Source: DATJUF01 sp035502655 (lineage in GTDB: Bacteria; Desulfobacterota; Binatia; Binatales; Binataceae). Taken from it: a DNA stretch of 21,600 bases. Location of the stretch: contig DATJUF010000274.1 of the NCBI GenBank assembly GCA_035502655.1, positions 1-21,600 of the forward strand, given 5' to 3'. Below the pieces are notes generated by a model. It worked only from the letters and a program-made list of their open reading frames with translations, had not been told where the DNA came from and did not search any database. How positions within the stretch are numbered: position 1 is the stretch's first letter; each line of letters starts with the position of its first letter. This document shows, in pieces, positions 8,144 to 14,959 of this stretch. The translations under genes and the position numbers were made by a program.

Positions 8144-8666
8144 TAATGGGCGGTTTTGTTAATCTCACCACTGAGACGCACGGCCGCCGCAAGCCTACAC
8201 GGTCTCGGGCACCAGCAATTCCGCCGGGCCCTTCTCGGTGATTCCCAAAGTCTACGGCGCTACCGGTGACACCAAAAGCCGGAAAGACAGCCGCAGCAGC
8301 AAACGCGCCGATGCCCCATGTCGCCAGCGCCGTGACAGCGGTCACGGCCAATTGTAAGAAAATCTCTTCCGGATTTTTGCCTTGTCCCCCGCCCTTTGGT
8401 AACGCACGGACAGTAACAATTTGGCAACGGCCAGGAATTGTATGCCGTTCGCCATCACGTATCAGGCGATCATCAATGAAAATCCGGGCCGGTTGTTGGG
8501 AAGTCATTCCCGCATATTCCATCATTTGTGCGATGGATAGCCCTGGTGCGAATTCCTGGCAAATACGAAAAGAGCGAAATGGTAAAGTTATCGCCGTAAA
8601 AAGTAATCTGTCGCCTTCGCTCGTGGTGACTTGATGCAAATCGATCGTAGATGCTAGATCAGTCAT
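7983..8666 (-). pseudogene. J-type phage tail-tip protein, N-terminal fragment
   Basis: The conserved part runs from 8666 down to about 8260. It contains VTVRALPKGGGQGKNP, the Pro/Gly-rich junction typical of phage J/host-specificity proteins, followed by a hydrophobic Ala-rich segment (about residues 110-135). Full J proteins have about 1000 residues or more; this frame stops at 7983 after 227. From about 8260 downward its translation is Arg/Gly-rich, unlike the conserved part. A shifted frame reads LGITEKGPAELLVPETV and then stops, so both an indel and a truncation are likely. The last 161 bases overlap the phosphoesterase on the other strand and are unlikely to be original coding. The start lies 9 bases after the lipoprotein stop, as in a phage operon. 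It is probably non-functional. Confidence 0.65.
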
Positions 8667-8675
8667 ATGAAGCTC

Positions 8676-9113
8676 TTAGTAACCATCTGGAGATGAAGAT
8701 GGCATAGGATAAGCACTAAAACTCCCCAAATATTCCTGGCCAGAGACAGTTACACTTGAGGAAATGAAAAAAGGCAATGCATGAAGACGTGCTGCGTAAC
8801 GTAAGCAGTCAAGGTTACTTTCACTGCCCTCCGCCATGCATGTCTTCGGTACCGGAAATGGTGGCAAATTCCACACCGCAAGATTTCGCTCGTCCGATGA
8901 ATAGGCACCAGGATTCTTGTATACTTGGTCAAAGTGATTCTCCCGCTCCCGTGCGATGCGAACATCCTGTTCTAGTGCATCGATGGTAATGGGATTGCGT
9001 TTCTTCGCTATGTAAGGAACTTGCTGCTGAAATGAACTGCATCCGTAAAGCGAACAGATCGAAAAGCCGAGGATTATAGTTGGCAAGGTAATGACTAATT
9101 TACTTATTAGCAT
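8676..9113 (-). CDS. Small lipoprotein inside the phage tail remnant
   Basis: 145 residues. The N-terminus is a hydrophobic signal ending in a lipobox LYGC (Cys25), so it is a predicted lipoprotein. The mature part is polar, with two further cysteines (C92 and C102 region) and a Pro-rich FPVPKTC. It lies between NlpC/P60 (18 bases away after frameshift repair) and the J fragment (9 bases away), in the same direction. That position suits a phage cargo gene or an accessory tail or exclusion lipoprotein. Its AT-rich codon use matches the phage block rather than the host genes. I do not recognise a family. Of the four frames in this block it is the only one that looks uninterrupted. Confidence 0.68.
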   Translation of the reverse strand: MLISKLVITLPTIILGFSICSLYGCSSFQQQVPYIAKKRNPITIDALEQDVRIARERENHFDQVYKNPGAYSSDERNLAVWNLPPFPVPKTCMAEGSESNLDCLRYAARLHALPFFISSSVTVSGQEYLGSFSAYPMPSSSPDGY

Positions 9114-9131
9114 GCGGATTAAGGTGTAATG

Positions 9132-9535
9132 TCAATGATGGAATGTGCTGATTGCCCGATATCGAAAGAACCCCTGAATGCGCCGGCGCCATTTGAGACT
9201 GTCGTAGCGCTCCACGCATGAGCGCGTGCCCTCGAATGAATGCAGAAACTTGCCGCGGGCGATTACCCGCCTACGTGACAAGGTAGCCCACGCACCCGCA
9301 GCAATATTACGTCGCCCAATTGCGCCGGTAAGACCTCGCGCCAGCGAGTGACGATTTCGCCCTTAACCAGTGCGCTGACCTCTTCAACATCGTAGGCATC
9401 GGCGTAATCCGCGTAAGGCGGAATCTCCTGATGGAAAACTTCGCGATACACCAGGTACACCATGCCCCAGCAATCAAGACCGGCCCGATCACGCCCCAAC
9501 GACTTGAAGGGCAAGCCGATATAGTAGCGCACCAT
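9132..9535 (-). pseudogene. Phage NlpC/P60 endopeptidase, broken by a one-base frameshift
   Basis: The ATG at 9535 has GGAG five bases upstream. The frame gives YYIGLPFKSLGRDRAGLDCW, with the catalytic Cys in LDCWG, and later GLPCHVG with the catalytic His. It then stops at 9263 after 90 residues. Skipping into another frame just after CHVG gives RVIARGKFLHSFEGTRSC and VERYDSLKWRRRIQGF, which is the expected C-terminal part of phage-tail NlpC/P60 proteins, ending at 9132. One base appears to be missing near 9268-9272. Intact proteins of this type process or degrade peptidoglycan at the tail tip during injection. With the frameshift the active-site Cys and His remain but the C-terminal strands are lost. 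A sequencing error is the alternative explanation. Confidence 0.78.
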
Positions 9536-9584
9536 GATGGCTCCTCGCCGCGCGCAAAGGCACTTACCATTTCCTGTGCGGTAC

Positions 9585-9941
9585 TCATTCGTTGATTACG
9601 AACACCCCGGGAACCGTCAGCGGACTGACTGAATCACCGGGAAAACCTTCGCCGAGAATTTGCTCGAAGCCTAGCACGCCAGTAATGGAAATTGCATCAC
9701 CCTGCACATTGCGCAGGGTCAGGTTGCCCAAAGAGAATTCGACCGTGTCCGGCATGTTGGAGGTAACAATCTCGATCAGCAGGCTGGCCGGCGTGACGCC
9801 GATATTCCGCAGCGAGGTGATAATCGCACGATCAACGTTGTCGATAGTCAACGAAGCCTGTGCCGGCTGCAGGTCGTCATCAGTCGGCAGAGTGATCAGA
9901 AATGGATATGGAATGAAGGTGTCGAAAAGTCTCGGGTTCGC
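9585..9941 (-). pseudogene. DUF1833-type phage tail protein, N-terminally eroded
   Basis: The strongest open part starts at a TTG (9851), but conserved-looking sequence continues upstream in the same frame: IPYPFLITLP, then TDDDLQPAQASL, then TIDNVDRAI. An in-frame TAG at 9942-9944 blocks it. This matches the C-terminal two thirds of DUF1833 family proteins, which lie just before NlpC/P60 in phage tail operons. About 40 N-terminal residues are missing or out of frame; a shifted frame (from an ATG near 9990) reads DVHSDRRTRDF and may be the remainder. The stop overlaps the region of the next frame's start, as in phage operons. The role in the virion is unknown, though it is probably structural. 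Confidence 0.65.
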
Positions 9942-10169
9942 CTATCGCTGTGAACGTCCGTTCCTATATGGCCCATCTCACCGCCGCCTGCCCAGAAACG
10001 CCAGACGAAGGAATTTTCTATAAAATTTTCAATTCCATTCTAAGGCAGGCCAGTGGCCTTCATGCCGCGCATATCTTGCCTGCTTTTTCCTCCTCAAGGT
10101 TACGGCACATAGTTTGCGCTTTGCCAAGAGACATTTAGCGTGGAAAAGCGCGCTGTTGAAGGTTGAACG

Positions 10170-10850
10170 ATGCCCACAAGACACCGCCTCTACGACGCAG
10201 CCAAATACGAATCCGCTCCGCTGCGCCTTTTTCATTCAATGCCAGACGAAGATATTACCCGCCAGCATGGCCGTTCATGGCACTCCGTCCGGGTCACGTT
10301 TGCGATCTGCGCTGGGGCCGTCTTGCTTTGCACGACCAGTGGATGCCTCGCTACCCGGGGATGGGTCAACGGCCAGCTTAATCCCATCAAGGGCCAGCTA
10401 ACGCAAACCGACGCCAAGGCTGACCAGGCCCTCAGCGGATTGCAGAACCTCCACCTCGAGAAGAAGCTGGTCTTGAACTCAAGTAACGGGCCGACTTTTG
10501 CCTTCGGCTCCGCTGCCTTAACCGATAACGCCAAGCGCCAAATCGATGGATTTTTCGAAGACTTCGAGGGGTCGGGTAGTCCTGCGCCGGCCTCGGAGCG
10601 CGTCTTCGTTGTTGCTGGATATACCGATAACGTTGGCCCGGAAGACTACAACTACGAGCTTGGACAGCGGCGAGCCGACAGGGTTGCCGGATATCTGGTC
10701 GGCAACGAAGGCGTCGATCCAACACAAATTCGTTCGGTCTCGTACGGGCCGAGCCATCCAATTGCCGATAACAGCACAGCGAGCGGGCGTCGGATCAATC
10801 GCCGAGTCGAAATTCTCGTTTACCAGGAAAAGATCGCTACCGGCACCTGA
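10170..10850 (+). CDS. OmpA-family C-terminal domain lipoprotein
   Basis: 226 residues from an ATG with GAAGG seven bases upstream; a second ATG at 10239 would give a shorter leader. A hydrophobic stretch (AICAGAVLLC) is followed by TTSGC, a near-canonical lipobox at about Cys59, giving a tethered lipoprotein. The short linker includes a helical, Gln/Asp-rich stretch. The C-terminal half is a complete OmpA/MotB domain: FAFGSAALTDNA, then GYTDNVGPEDYNYELGQRRA, then SYGPSHPIADN and GRRINRRVEI, with the diaminopimelate-binding Asp and Arg of the family. It should anchor the outer membrane to peptidoglycan. The unusually long N-terminal region before the lipobox makes the exact start uncertain. 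A hairpin with a short T-run follows about 110 bases after the stop. Confidence 0.85.
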   Translation: MPTRHRLYDAAKYESAPLRLFHSMPDEDITRQHGRSWHSVRVTFAICAGAVLLCTTSGCLATRGWVNGQLNPIKGQLTQTDAKADQALSGLQNLHLEKKLVLNSSNGPTFAFGSAALTDNAKRQIDGFFEDFEGSGSPAPASERVFVVAGYTDNVGPEDYNYELGQRRADRVAGYLVGNEGVDPTQIRSVSYGPSHPIADNSTASGRRINRRVEILVYQEKIATGT

Positions 10851-10957
10851 CCCGCAGAATTCAGTATCTTTCCGCCAGTCGTGTGGATGCCGCCTATGAC
10901 CGCTGGTCAGCGCCACCGGCATCGCGCCTGCCACCAGGGTACAGGCGGCTCTCCATC

Positions 10958-10980
10958 CCGCCTGAAGGCGGATCTTTTGT
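10958..10980 (+). terminator. Possible intrinsic terminator after the OmpA-type gene
   Basis: CCGCC-TGAA-GGCGG forms a 5-bp GC stem with a four-base loop, followed by ATCTTTTGTT. The stem is short and the T-run is only four bases, so efficiency may be modest. Confidence 0.5.
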
Positions 10981-11272
10981 TCGTCATCAGCCGGTCGGCC
11001 GCACATGAATGCCGAAAGCGGTGCACCATCTTCCCGCTTCTCTTCCCATTTCTATCCCCTAATTCCTACCTTGTTCTTATCGACGCAATTCAAGCGGTAT
11101 TAGCCTGACCACTCAGGCCACTTCTGCCCGCATTAGCTATACCGAATACAAAACGCGCGAAAACCTCAATGAATACCAGCATGATTCATCTCGTCTCCAA
11201 TTATGAAAGGTTCTGAACCGTCCGGCCCTCGGCGCTACGGAGCGGCTACGATGCGGGGCGTTAGAATTCCGA

Positions 11273-11306
11273 CGGTGAGAGCGTCGACCCCTTAGCGGGC
11301 TCACCG
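11273..11306 (+). promoter_or_regulatory. 5' leader hairpin of the SatP-type transporter gene
   Basis: CGGTGAG (11273-11279) pairs exactly with CTCACCG (11300-11306) around a 20-base loop. The stem ends seven bases before the GGAGG ribosome binding site. It could be part of a structured leader or a protein-binding site. It matches no riboswitch class I know. Confidence 0.4.
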
Positions 11307-11322
11307 CAGATTGGAGGGAACG

Positions 11323-11997
11323 ATGCTAAGACCAGGTAGAGATAAAGGAATTGCCAATCCATTACCAATGGGGCTAGCCGCCTTTGGCACCACAACCTTT
11401 CTCATGGGTGTTGCCATGGTTTTCCGGCCGGCCGGAGTCGCCCCGTATGTCGCGCAGGCGCTGATGTTTGGCGGCTTGATCGAGATACTTGCCGGGATGT
11501 GGGGTTTTGCCTACGGCGACCCCCATGCGGCAACGGCGTTCACCTTTATCGGCGCGTTTTACGGATGGTGGGGACTCTCGCAAACGGCCCTGTTTGGCGC
11601 ACCATTGCACGGTCCGGCGATTGCCAGCACAGGGATGGTCTTCGTTGTCACTGGCGCCGTCGTATTTTACCTCTGGGTCGCGTCATTTTACCAGTTTGCG
11701 GCGTTTAATTTGACCATGCTGTTCTTCTGGATTGCCCTGATTCTCGGCGCCGTTTTCAGGTTTACCGGCGTTCCAGTCATTGAGATTATTGCTGGGGCAT
11801 CGGCTATCATTTCGGGGCTGATTGCCGCGTATGCTTCCTTCGCCGATCTGTATAACACCGCAAGTCTTACTGAGTTTGTTCCCGTCGGCGAATTCGAACA
11901 AGTTCGGGAACGCGCTGAGCGTGAGGAACTGGAGCGCATCCGCCGTATCCACCCGGTAAATCAGCATTATGAACAATCGACGCCGCGCCAGGGTTAG
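11323..11997 (+). CDS. satP: Acetate/succinate transporter, GPR1/FUN34/YaaH (AceTr) family
   Basis: 224 residues from ATG 11323, which sits six bases after a perfect GGAGG; a TTG twelve bases upstream is not needed. The family signature NPLPMGLAAFG stands at the start of the first membrane helix, matching the NPxPxGL motif of AceTr proteins. Six hydrophobic helices follow through about residue 190. These proteins form hexameric inner-membrane pores for acetate, succinate and related monocarboxylates. The tail after the last helix (EFVPVGEFEQVRERAEREEL) is unusually long and charged compared with the E. coli protein, suggesting a cytoplasmic extension. The gene stands alone, converging on mntP with a 9-bp perfect hairpin between them. 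The family is very likely and the exact substrate inferred. Confidence 0.9.
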   Translation: MLRPGRDKGIANPLPMGLAAFGTTTFLMGVAMVFRPAGVAPYVAQALMFGGLIEILAGMWGFAYGDPHAATAFTFIGAFYGWWGLSQTALFGAPLHGPAIASTGMVFVVTGAVVFYLWVASFYQFAAFNLTMLFFWIALILGAVFRFTGVPVIEIIAGASAIISGLIAAYASFADLYNTASLTEFVPVGEFEQVRERAEREELERIRRIHPVNQHYEQSTPRQG

Positions 11998-12069
11998 CCA
12001 GCCGCCCGGCCATGGTAATGTTCGCTAGCTAACGCGTCCGCGAACCAGCCCCCTGAAATTCGTGAGTCC

Positions 12070-12097
12070 GGCACGCCGTACTTGTTTGCGGCGTGCC
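12070..12097. terminator. 9-bp perfect stem-loop between satP-like and mntP genes
   Basis: GGCACGCCG (12070-12078) and CGGCGTGCC (12089-12097) are exact reverse complements around a 10-base loop. It lies in the 197-base convergent gap, so it probably ends transcription from one or both sides. It lacks a strong T-run. Confidence 0.6.
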
Positions 12098-12194
12098 CAC
12101 GCTGGTCCTGCCCGCCAAACCGCGTCGATGTCCCGCCTAAAAACCTTCAGGCCTTGCAATGCGGATCAATCCCGGCGAGCGAGCCGTCCATTCC

Positions 12195-12767
12195 TCAGTC
12201 ACCGAGCTGCTCGACCAGGAATAGTATAGCCAAAAGCAGCAGTATCAGACCAGCGGTTCGCTCAGCCCCCCGCTCATAGCGCTCGCCCAGCCGTGAACCA
12301 AACGCCAATCCGATAAAAGTGAAAACGGTCGTTGTAATTGAGACGGTGATTACTAACAGCAGGAGCGGGACGCCTGCTGCAGGAAGCGCCGCACCTACAC
12401 CAAGGGAATCCAGGCTGATCGACAGCGAAGTTATCAGCAGGCCCGTGCCACGTGTGGCATCGAATCCTGCTTCGGACTTATGCCGTATGGAATTCCAGAT
12501 CAACAAGCTGCCGATCAACGCGAGCAGGGCCAGGCCAGCGTAGCTGGCGATTACACCCAGCAATCTGCCTGCTCCTGCGCCCAGCCCATAGCCGGCCACC
12601 TGCATCGCGATTTCCGAAGTCGCAAACGCAAGTCCAAGGCGCAGCCTCGCCGCGATGGCGAGCCGTGTTACTCCAACACCAATAGAGACCGCCAGTACAT
12701 CGAGGCCAACGGCGAAAGCCACGGCGAGGACTTTCGCGAGCAAGACCAGGTTATAATGACTTGCCAA
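12195..12767 (-). CDS. mntP: Manganese efflux pump, MntP family
   Basis: 190 residues from a TTG at 12767, the usual length of MntP. The open frame continues to 12977, but that extension is Pro/Ser/Thr-rich and unlike MntP, and its DNA codes for another ORF in a different frame. The protein has six hydrophobic helices as two inverted repeats, each with the family's membrane-embedded acidic motif: AFAVGLDVLAVSIGVG and SLSISLDSLGVGAAL. MntP exports Mn2+ from the cytoplasm under manganese excess. The call is strongly supported by the yybP-ykoY-type manganese riboswitch about 340 bases upstream on the same strand. The start overlaps the end of the upstream small ORF by 17 bases, suggesting translational coupling. 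The weak start and G-rich site before it fit such coupling. Confidence 0.9.
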   Translation of the reverse strand: MASHYNLVLLAKVLAVAFAVGLDVLAVSIGVGVTRLAIAARLRLGLAFATSEIAMQVAGYGLGAGAGRLLGVIASYAGLALLALIGSLLIWNSIRHKSEAGFDATRGTGLLITSLSISLDSLGVGAALPAAGVPLLLLVITVSITTTVFTFIGLAFGSRLGERYERGAERTAGLILLLLAILFLVEQLGD

Positions 12768-13050
12768 CCGACCCCCCGAAGAAGCCGCCGAGGCCGAACC
12801 AATAACCGAGGCCGAAGTGGTAATCGGCGGTGCCGCTGTTGAAACCGGCCCCGGCGGGAATGCACGCCACCGCCAGGTTATCTCCGGCATAGTGCAGGGA
12901 TGAGAACTGAATGTGACCCCGGGATGATTGGAATCGATCTCGTACGCGCTGCTGTGACAATCGTCCGCGCGGCGCATGCTCCGGCTCGCGGCGAGCAGCA
13001 GCGCGCAACAAGGTAGCGAACAAATCTGGGATCGTAAGTGCTTGAATCAT
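12751..13050 (-). CDS. Small ORF between the manganese riboswitch and mntP; glycine/aromatic-rich C-terminus; frame may be disrupted
   Basis: The frame runs from an ATG at 13050, directly after the leader hairpin, to a TAA 14-16 bases inside the mntP start, giving 99 residues. The last 45 residues look clearly coding, with a high share of G/C at third positions and a Gly/Phe/Tyr-rich end (ADYHFGLGYWFGLGGFFGG). The middle (about residues 18-50) is Arg/Gln-rich and looks out of frame. There the next frame reads ALLLAASRSMRRADDCHSS and AYEIDSNHPGVTFSS, which resembles a signal peptide and a mature secreted protein. Two compensating indels would join them into one small exported protein. No family is recognised. 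Its position implies manganese-controlled expression with mntP. The ORF is plausible but its integrity is doubtful. Confidence 0.45.
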   Translation of the reverse strand: MIQALTIPDLFATLLRAAARREPEHAPRGRLSQQRVRDRFQSSRGHIQFSSLHYAGDNLAVACIPAGAGFNSGTADYHFGLGYWFGLGGFFGGSVGKSL

Positions 13051-13071
13051 CCCGGCCTTTTTCTGGCCGGG
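13051..13071 (-). promoter_or_regulatory. Hairpin abutting the start codon (likely expression platform)
   Basis: CCCGGCC and GGCCGGG (13051-13057 and 13065-13071) form a perfect 7-bp stem with a 7-base loop. On the minus strand the stem ends exactly at the ATG of the small ORF. Just upstream lie a second hairpin, CCAGG-TAAT-CCTGG, and a CTCG/CGAG pairing. Alternative folding here could expose or hide the translation start depending on the aptamer. There is no U-tract, so control is probably translational. Confidence 0.55.
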
Positions 13072-13107
13072 AAGCTCGGCAAAACGAGTCTCGGCCAGGA
13101 TTACCTG

Positions 13108-13220
13108 GTCCGAAGGTCTCGTTCGCCTCGGTATGAGGTGGGGGACCGAGCCCGAAGGCTGGTGTGTCGATCGCCCCGACGCCGTTTTAATGCCGGCGTG
13201 AACTACTCCCCTTTGGGGTG
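13108..13220 (-). ncRNA. yybP-ykoY manganese riboswitch
   Basis: Read on the minus strand, the element opens with CCAAAGGGGAGTAG (about 13218-13205), the conserved first side of P1 and loop L1. A hairpin follows (GCCG...CGGC), then GATCGACACACC (about 13174-13163), the conserved L3 side, then a hairpin with an AGCC-TTCG-GGCT core. It closes with GAGACCTTCGG (about 13120-13110), whose CCTT pairs with the opening AAGG. Order, spacing and the invariant GGGGAGUA, GACA and GACCUU blocks match the Mn2+-sensing yybP-ykoY class. Members commonly activate Mn exporter genes when Mn2+ is high, and mntP lies downstream. The match is by eye from known members; covariance scoring would settle the edges. 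Confidence 0.85.
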
Positions 13221-13543
13221 CTTGTTTAGCTACAGCGTGACTGAAGCTATGTCAATCTCAGGATCGCGGCTTTCCGCGAACTCCTCAAGCCGGGGTGTGC
13301 AGGTGAGAGACCGAATCAGGATCGAGCGGGGGGCCGGGCTCGCCCGGTTGTTGGCCTTGAGCATAGTCCGCAAGATTGTCGAGTTGGGAAAACGGGATAC
13401 TCGAAAGTGCCAGCCTGACAATCATGGCACCTGCTACTTGGTAGTATCCTCAAGAACGATTGACGGCGAAGGCCACAGCACAAGATACTGCTGCTCGCTG
13501 CGATTTCCCTTGCGGCCATATCGTCCTCTAAAGGCGGAGAGTA
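13221..13543. other. Gap between the riboswitch and the DUF1329 gene
   Basis: These 323 bases separate two divergent units. They contain the minus-strand promoter near 13227-13255 and a GC hairpin (CCGGGC-TC-GCCCGG, 13334-13347). The plus-strand promoter for DUF1329 must also be here but is not evident. An open plus-strand frame covers the region but has no coding character. Confidence 0.5.
13227..13255 (-). promoter_or_regulatory. Sigma-70-like promoter of the riboswitch-mntP transcript
   Basis: On the minus strand a perfect TTGACA (13255-13250) is followed after 17 bases by TAGCTA (13232-13227), a weak -10. The predicted transcription start, about seven bases on, falls at 13219-13221, exactly where the riboswitch begins. 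The weak -10 lowers certainty, but the placement is convincing. Confidence 0.6.
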
Positions 13544-14881
13544 GTGCGTAACTTCCGAACCATCTTGTGCTTCTTGATCATCTGCTTGATTCCGATGGCG
13601 GCCGCAACTGCTGCGGAAATCCAATCCGCGGACGGCGCGCCTCAGGCGTCAAATCAATCTGCCAACTCGTCTATTCCACCCGGAACCGTGATCACCGCCC
13701 AGAACTGGCAGCAGTACCGCCAATTTATGCCCCACGGGATGATAGTGCTGTTTGAAGGCCAGGCTTCCTGGAAGATGCCTGCAGATGTTCAGATGCCGGT
13801 TGGTCCAACCATAATCAATCCGCTGCCAGCCGGTTATCTGGCGGCAACCGAGAAATATAGTTCATCAACCAGGCTCGAAGAACTCCCTGACGGAGGCCTG
13901 ACGATTACTGGCTATCGTGGTGGCATTCCCTTCTCTCATCCAGCCGAACCGCACAAAGGCTGGAAGATTCTCGCTGATTTCTGGTACCGCTACATGCCCC
14001 ATATTGTCGTAAATGGGCCTGATAATCTCGGCTTCTTTTGCACGCTCGATAGCTTCAGCAATGTGAGCTGCGTAAAAGGCCTCTGGGTCGCGCGCCAGCT
14101 TGCCGACAATACTGACCCCGGCATTCCAGCCACGTTTCCCGGCGCCGAGGGCAAGTACTACACGACCTGGTTCATGATCGAGCAACCCGAACAGCAGCAT
14201 TACACGGCCACCCTGACGATCGAGTACACCGATCTGACCAGGCCCGAGGATATTTATGTGTTCATTCCGTCGATGCGGCGCACGCAGCGGCTTTCGAGCG
14301 CCGCCCGTTGTTCCAGTTCAGGCAATGAGTTGACACCGGATGACGGGCGCTTCGCGTTCGACAGCAATATTCCTGACTTCTCAGCGGATCTGCTCGGCAC
14401 GCAACGCATTTTGAACCAGATGAACACCGGCTCAGCAGGCTCGGTATTCCCCGATGACTACGACATGCCGCTCGGGTGGTCGAAGCCGTCATGGGGCAAA
14501 TGGGAATTGCGTGATTCCTACATCCTCGATATCCGCAAGCTTCCGGCCAAGGCTGCGGGCTATTGCTACGGCAAACGCATACTCTATGTGGATCAGCAAT
14601 TCTATGGACCGCTGTGGCAGGATCTCTATGATCCGAAGATGCAGCTATGGAAGGTCGCGTTGCTCCAGCCTATCGTGACCCAGATTCCGCGCGTCGGTCC
14701 ACAGAATTCAAGCGGCGCCGCTTTTTCGCACTGGTGGGACCTGCAAAACCATCACGCAACCTTCGAGGGCCCGGCTGATGGCCACGGCTATAATATTCTA
14801 GTCAATGACGAGGTCCCGGCTTCGTACTTGGATCTTGAACGCTATACGGCTCCTGCTGGACTAAGTGAAGTGATGAGATGA
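13544..14881 (+). CDS. DUF1329 family exported protein (outer-membrane lipid/LolB-like fold)
   Basis: 445 residues from a GTG start with GGAG five bases upstream. A signal peptide ends at ATA-A near residue 23. The mature protein has DUF1329 features: the PPGTVITAQNWQQYRQFMP opening, a Tyr/Trp-rich middle (WYRYMPHIVV), FIPSMRRTQRL, DYDMPLGWS, and repeated aromatic strand-like segments to the end. DUF1329 proteins (PF07044) have a predicted LolA/LolB-like half-barrel. In many Gram-negatives they are encoded beside MMPL-type RND exporters and DUF1302 proteins, so a role in moving lipids or hydrophobic molecules to the outer membrane is inferred, not shown. Here it is alone; an MMPL gene end lies 13 kb away at the left edge and DUF1302 is absent. 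Length and motifs look complete. Confidence 0.88.
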   Translation: MRNFRTILCFLIICLIPMAAATAAEIQSADGAPQASNQSANSSIPPGTVITAQNWQQYRQFMPHGMIVLFEGQASWKMPADVQMPVGPTIINPLPAGYLAATEKYSSSTRLEELPDGGLTITGYRGGIPFSHPAEPHKGWKILADFWYRYMPHIVVNGPDNLGFFCTLDSFSNVSCVKGLWVARQLADNTDPGIPATFPGAEGKYYTTWFMIEQPEQQHYTATLTIEYTDLTRPEDIYVFIPSMRRTQRLSSAARCSSSGNELTPDDGRFAFDSNIPDFSADLLGTQRILNQMNTGSAGSVFPDDYDMPLGWSKPSWGKWELRDSYILDIRKLPAKAAGYCYGKRILYVDQQFYGPLWQDLYDPKMQLWKVALLQPIVTQIPRVGPQNSSGAAFSHWWDLQNHHATFEGPADGHGYNILVNDEVPASYLDLERYTAPAGLSEVMR

Positions 14882-14959
14882 TCAAGCCGCCCCGAATTGC
14901 ACCGCGGCAAACTGTTAGCGGCGCTTTATGACGAATGCGAATCAGTGCAATCAGGCATG

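Larger units (their letters stand above)
8150..9941 (-). mobile_element. Eroded prophage tail-module remnant
   Basis: Four minus-strand reading frames follow the order of a siphophage-like tail tip: DUF1833, NlpC/P60 endopeptidase, a small lipoprotein, and the N-terminus of a J-type tail-tip (host specificity) protein. DUF1833 has lost its N-terminus, NlpC/P60 is frameshifted, and J is cut off after about 137 residues. There is no capsid, terminase, integrase or lysis gene. The DNA between about 8300 and 9150 is clearly AT-richer than the flanks. No att-like direct repeats were recognised at the edges. The block sits between two plus-strand genes that look intact. Confidence 0.75.
10851..11322. 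other. 472-base gene-free gap between OmpA-type and SatP-type genes
   Basis: No convincing coding frame was found. It holds a terminator-like hairpin (10958-10980), a perfect hairpin GCCTGA-CCAC-TCAGGC (11103-11118), a short palindrome GGTTC-T-GAACC (11209-11219) and a 7-bp stem directly before the transporter's ribosome binding site (11273-11306). The promoter for the transporter must lie here, but no clear -35/-10 pair was identified. Confidence 0.6.

Noticed and set aside
8266..8634. 122-residue plus-strand frame opposite the J fragment
   Set aside because: The minus strand carries the recognisable J junction motif; the plus frame has no start signal or domain.
10036..10095. Possible terminator GCAGGC...GCCTGC followed by five Ts
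   Set aside because: The loop is over 30 bases and no plus-strand gene ends just before it, so the match is probably chance.
8144..10169. Attachment-site repeats flanking the phage block
   Set aside because: I compared the two edges by eye and found no shared direct repeat and no tRNA end; a short repeat could still be missed.
10518..11006. 162-residue minus-strand frame overlapping the OmpA-type gene
   Set aside because: The overlapping plus-strand OmpA domain is unmistakable; the minus frame shows no recognisable features.
12768..12977. N-terminal extension of MntP (to 12977)
   Set aside because: The extension is Pro/Ser/Thr-rich with no MntP character; MntP proteins are about 190 residues and the TTG at 12767 gives exactly that.
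12976..13551. 191-residue plus-strand frame across the riboswitch region
   Set aside because: It runs antisense through the aptamer and has Arg/Ser-rich composition without any domain-like segment.
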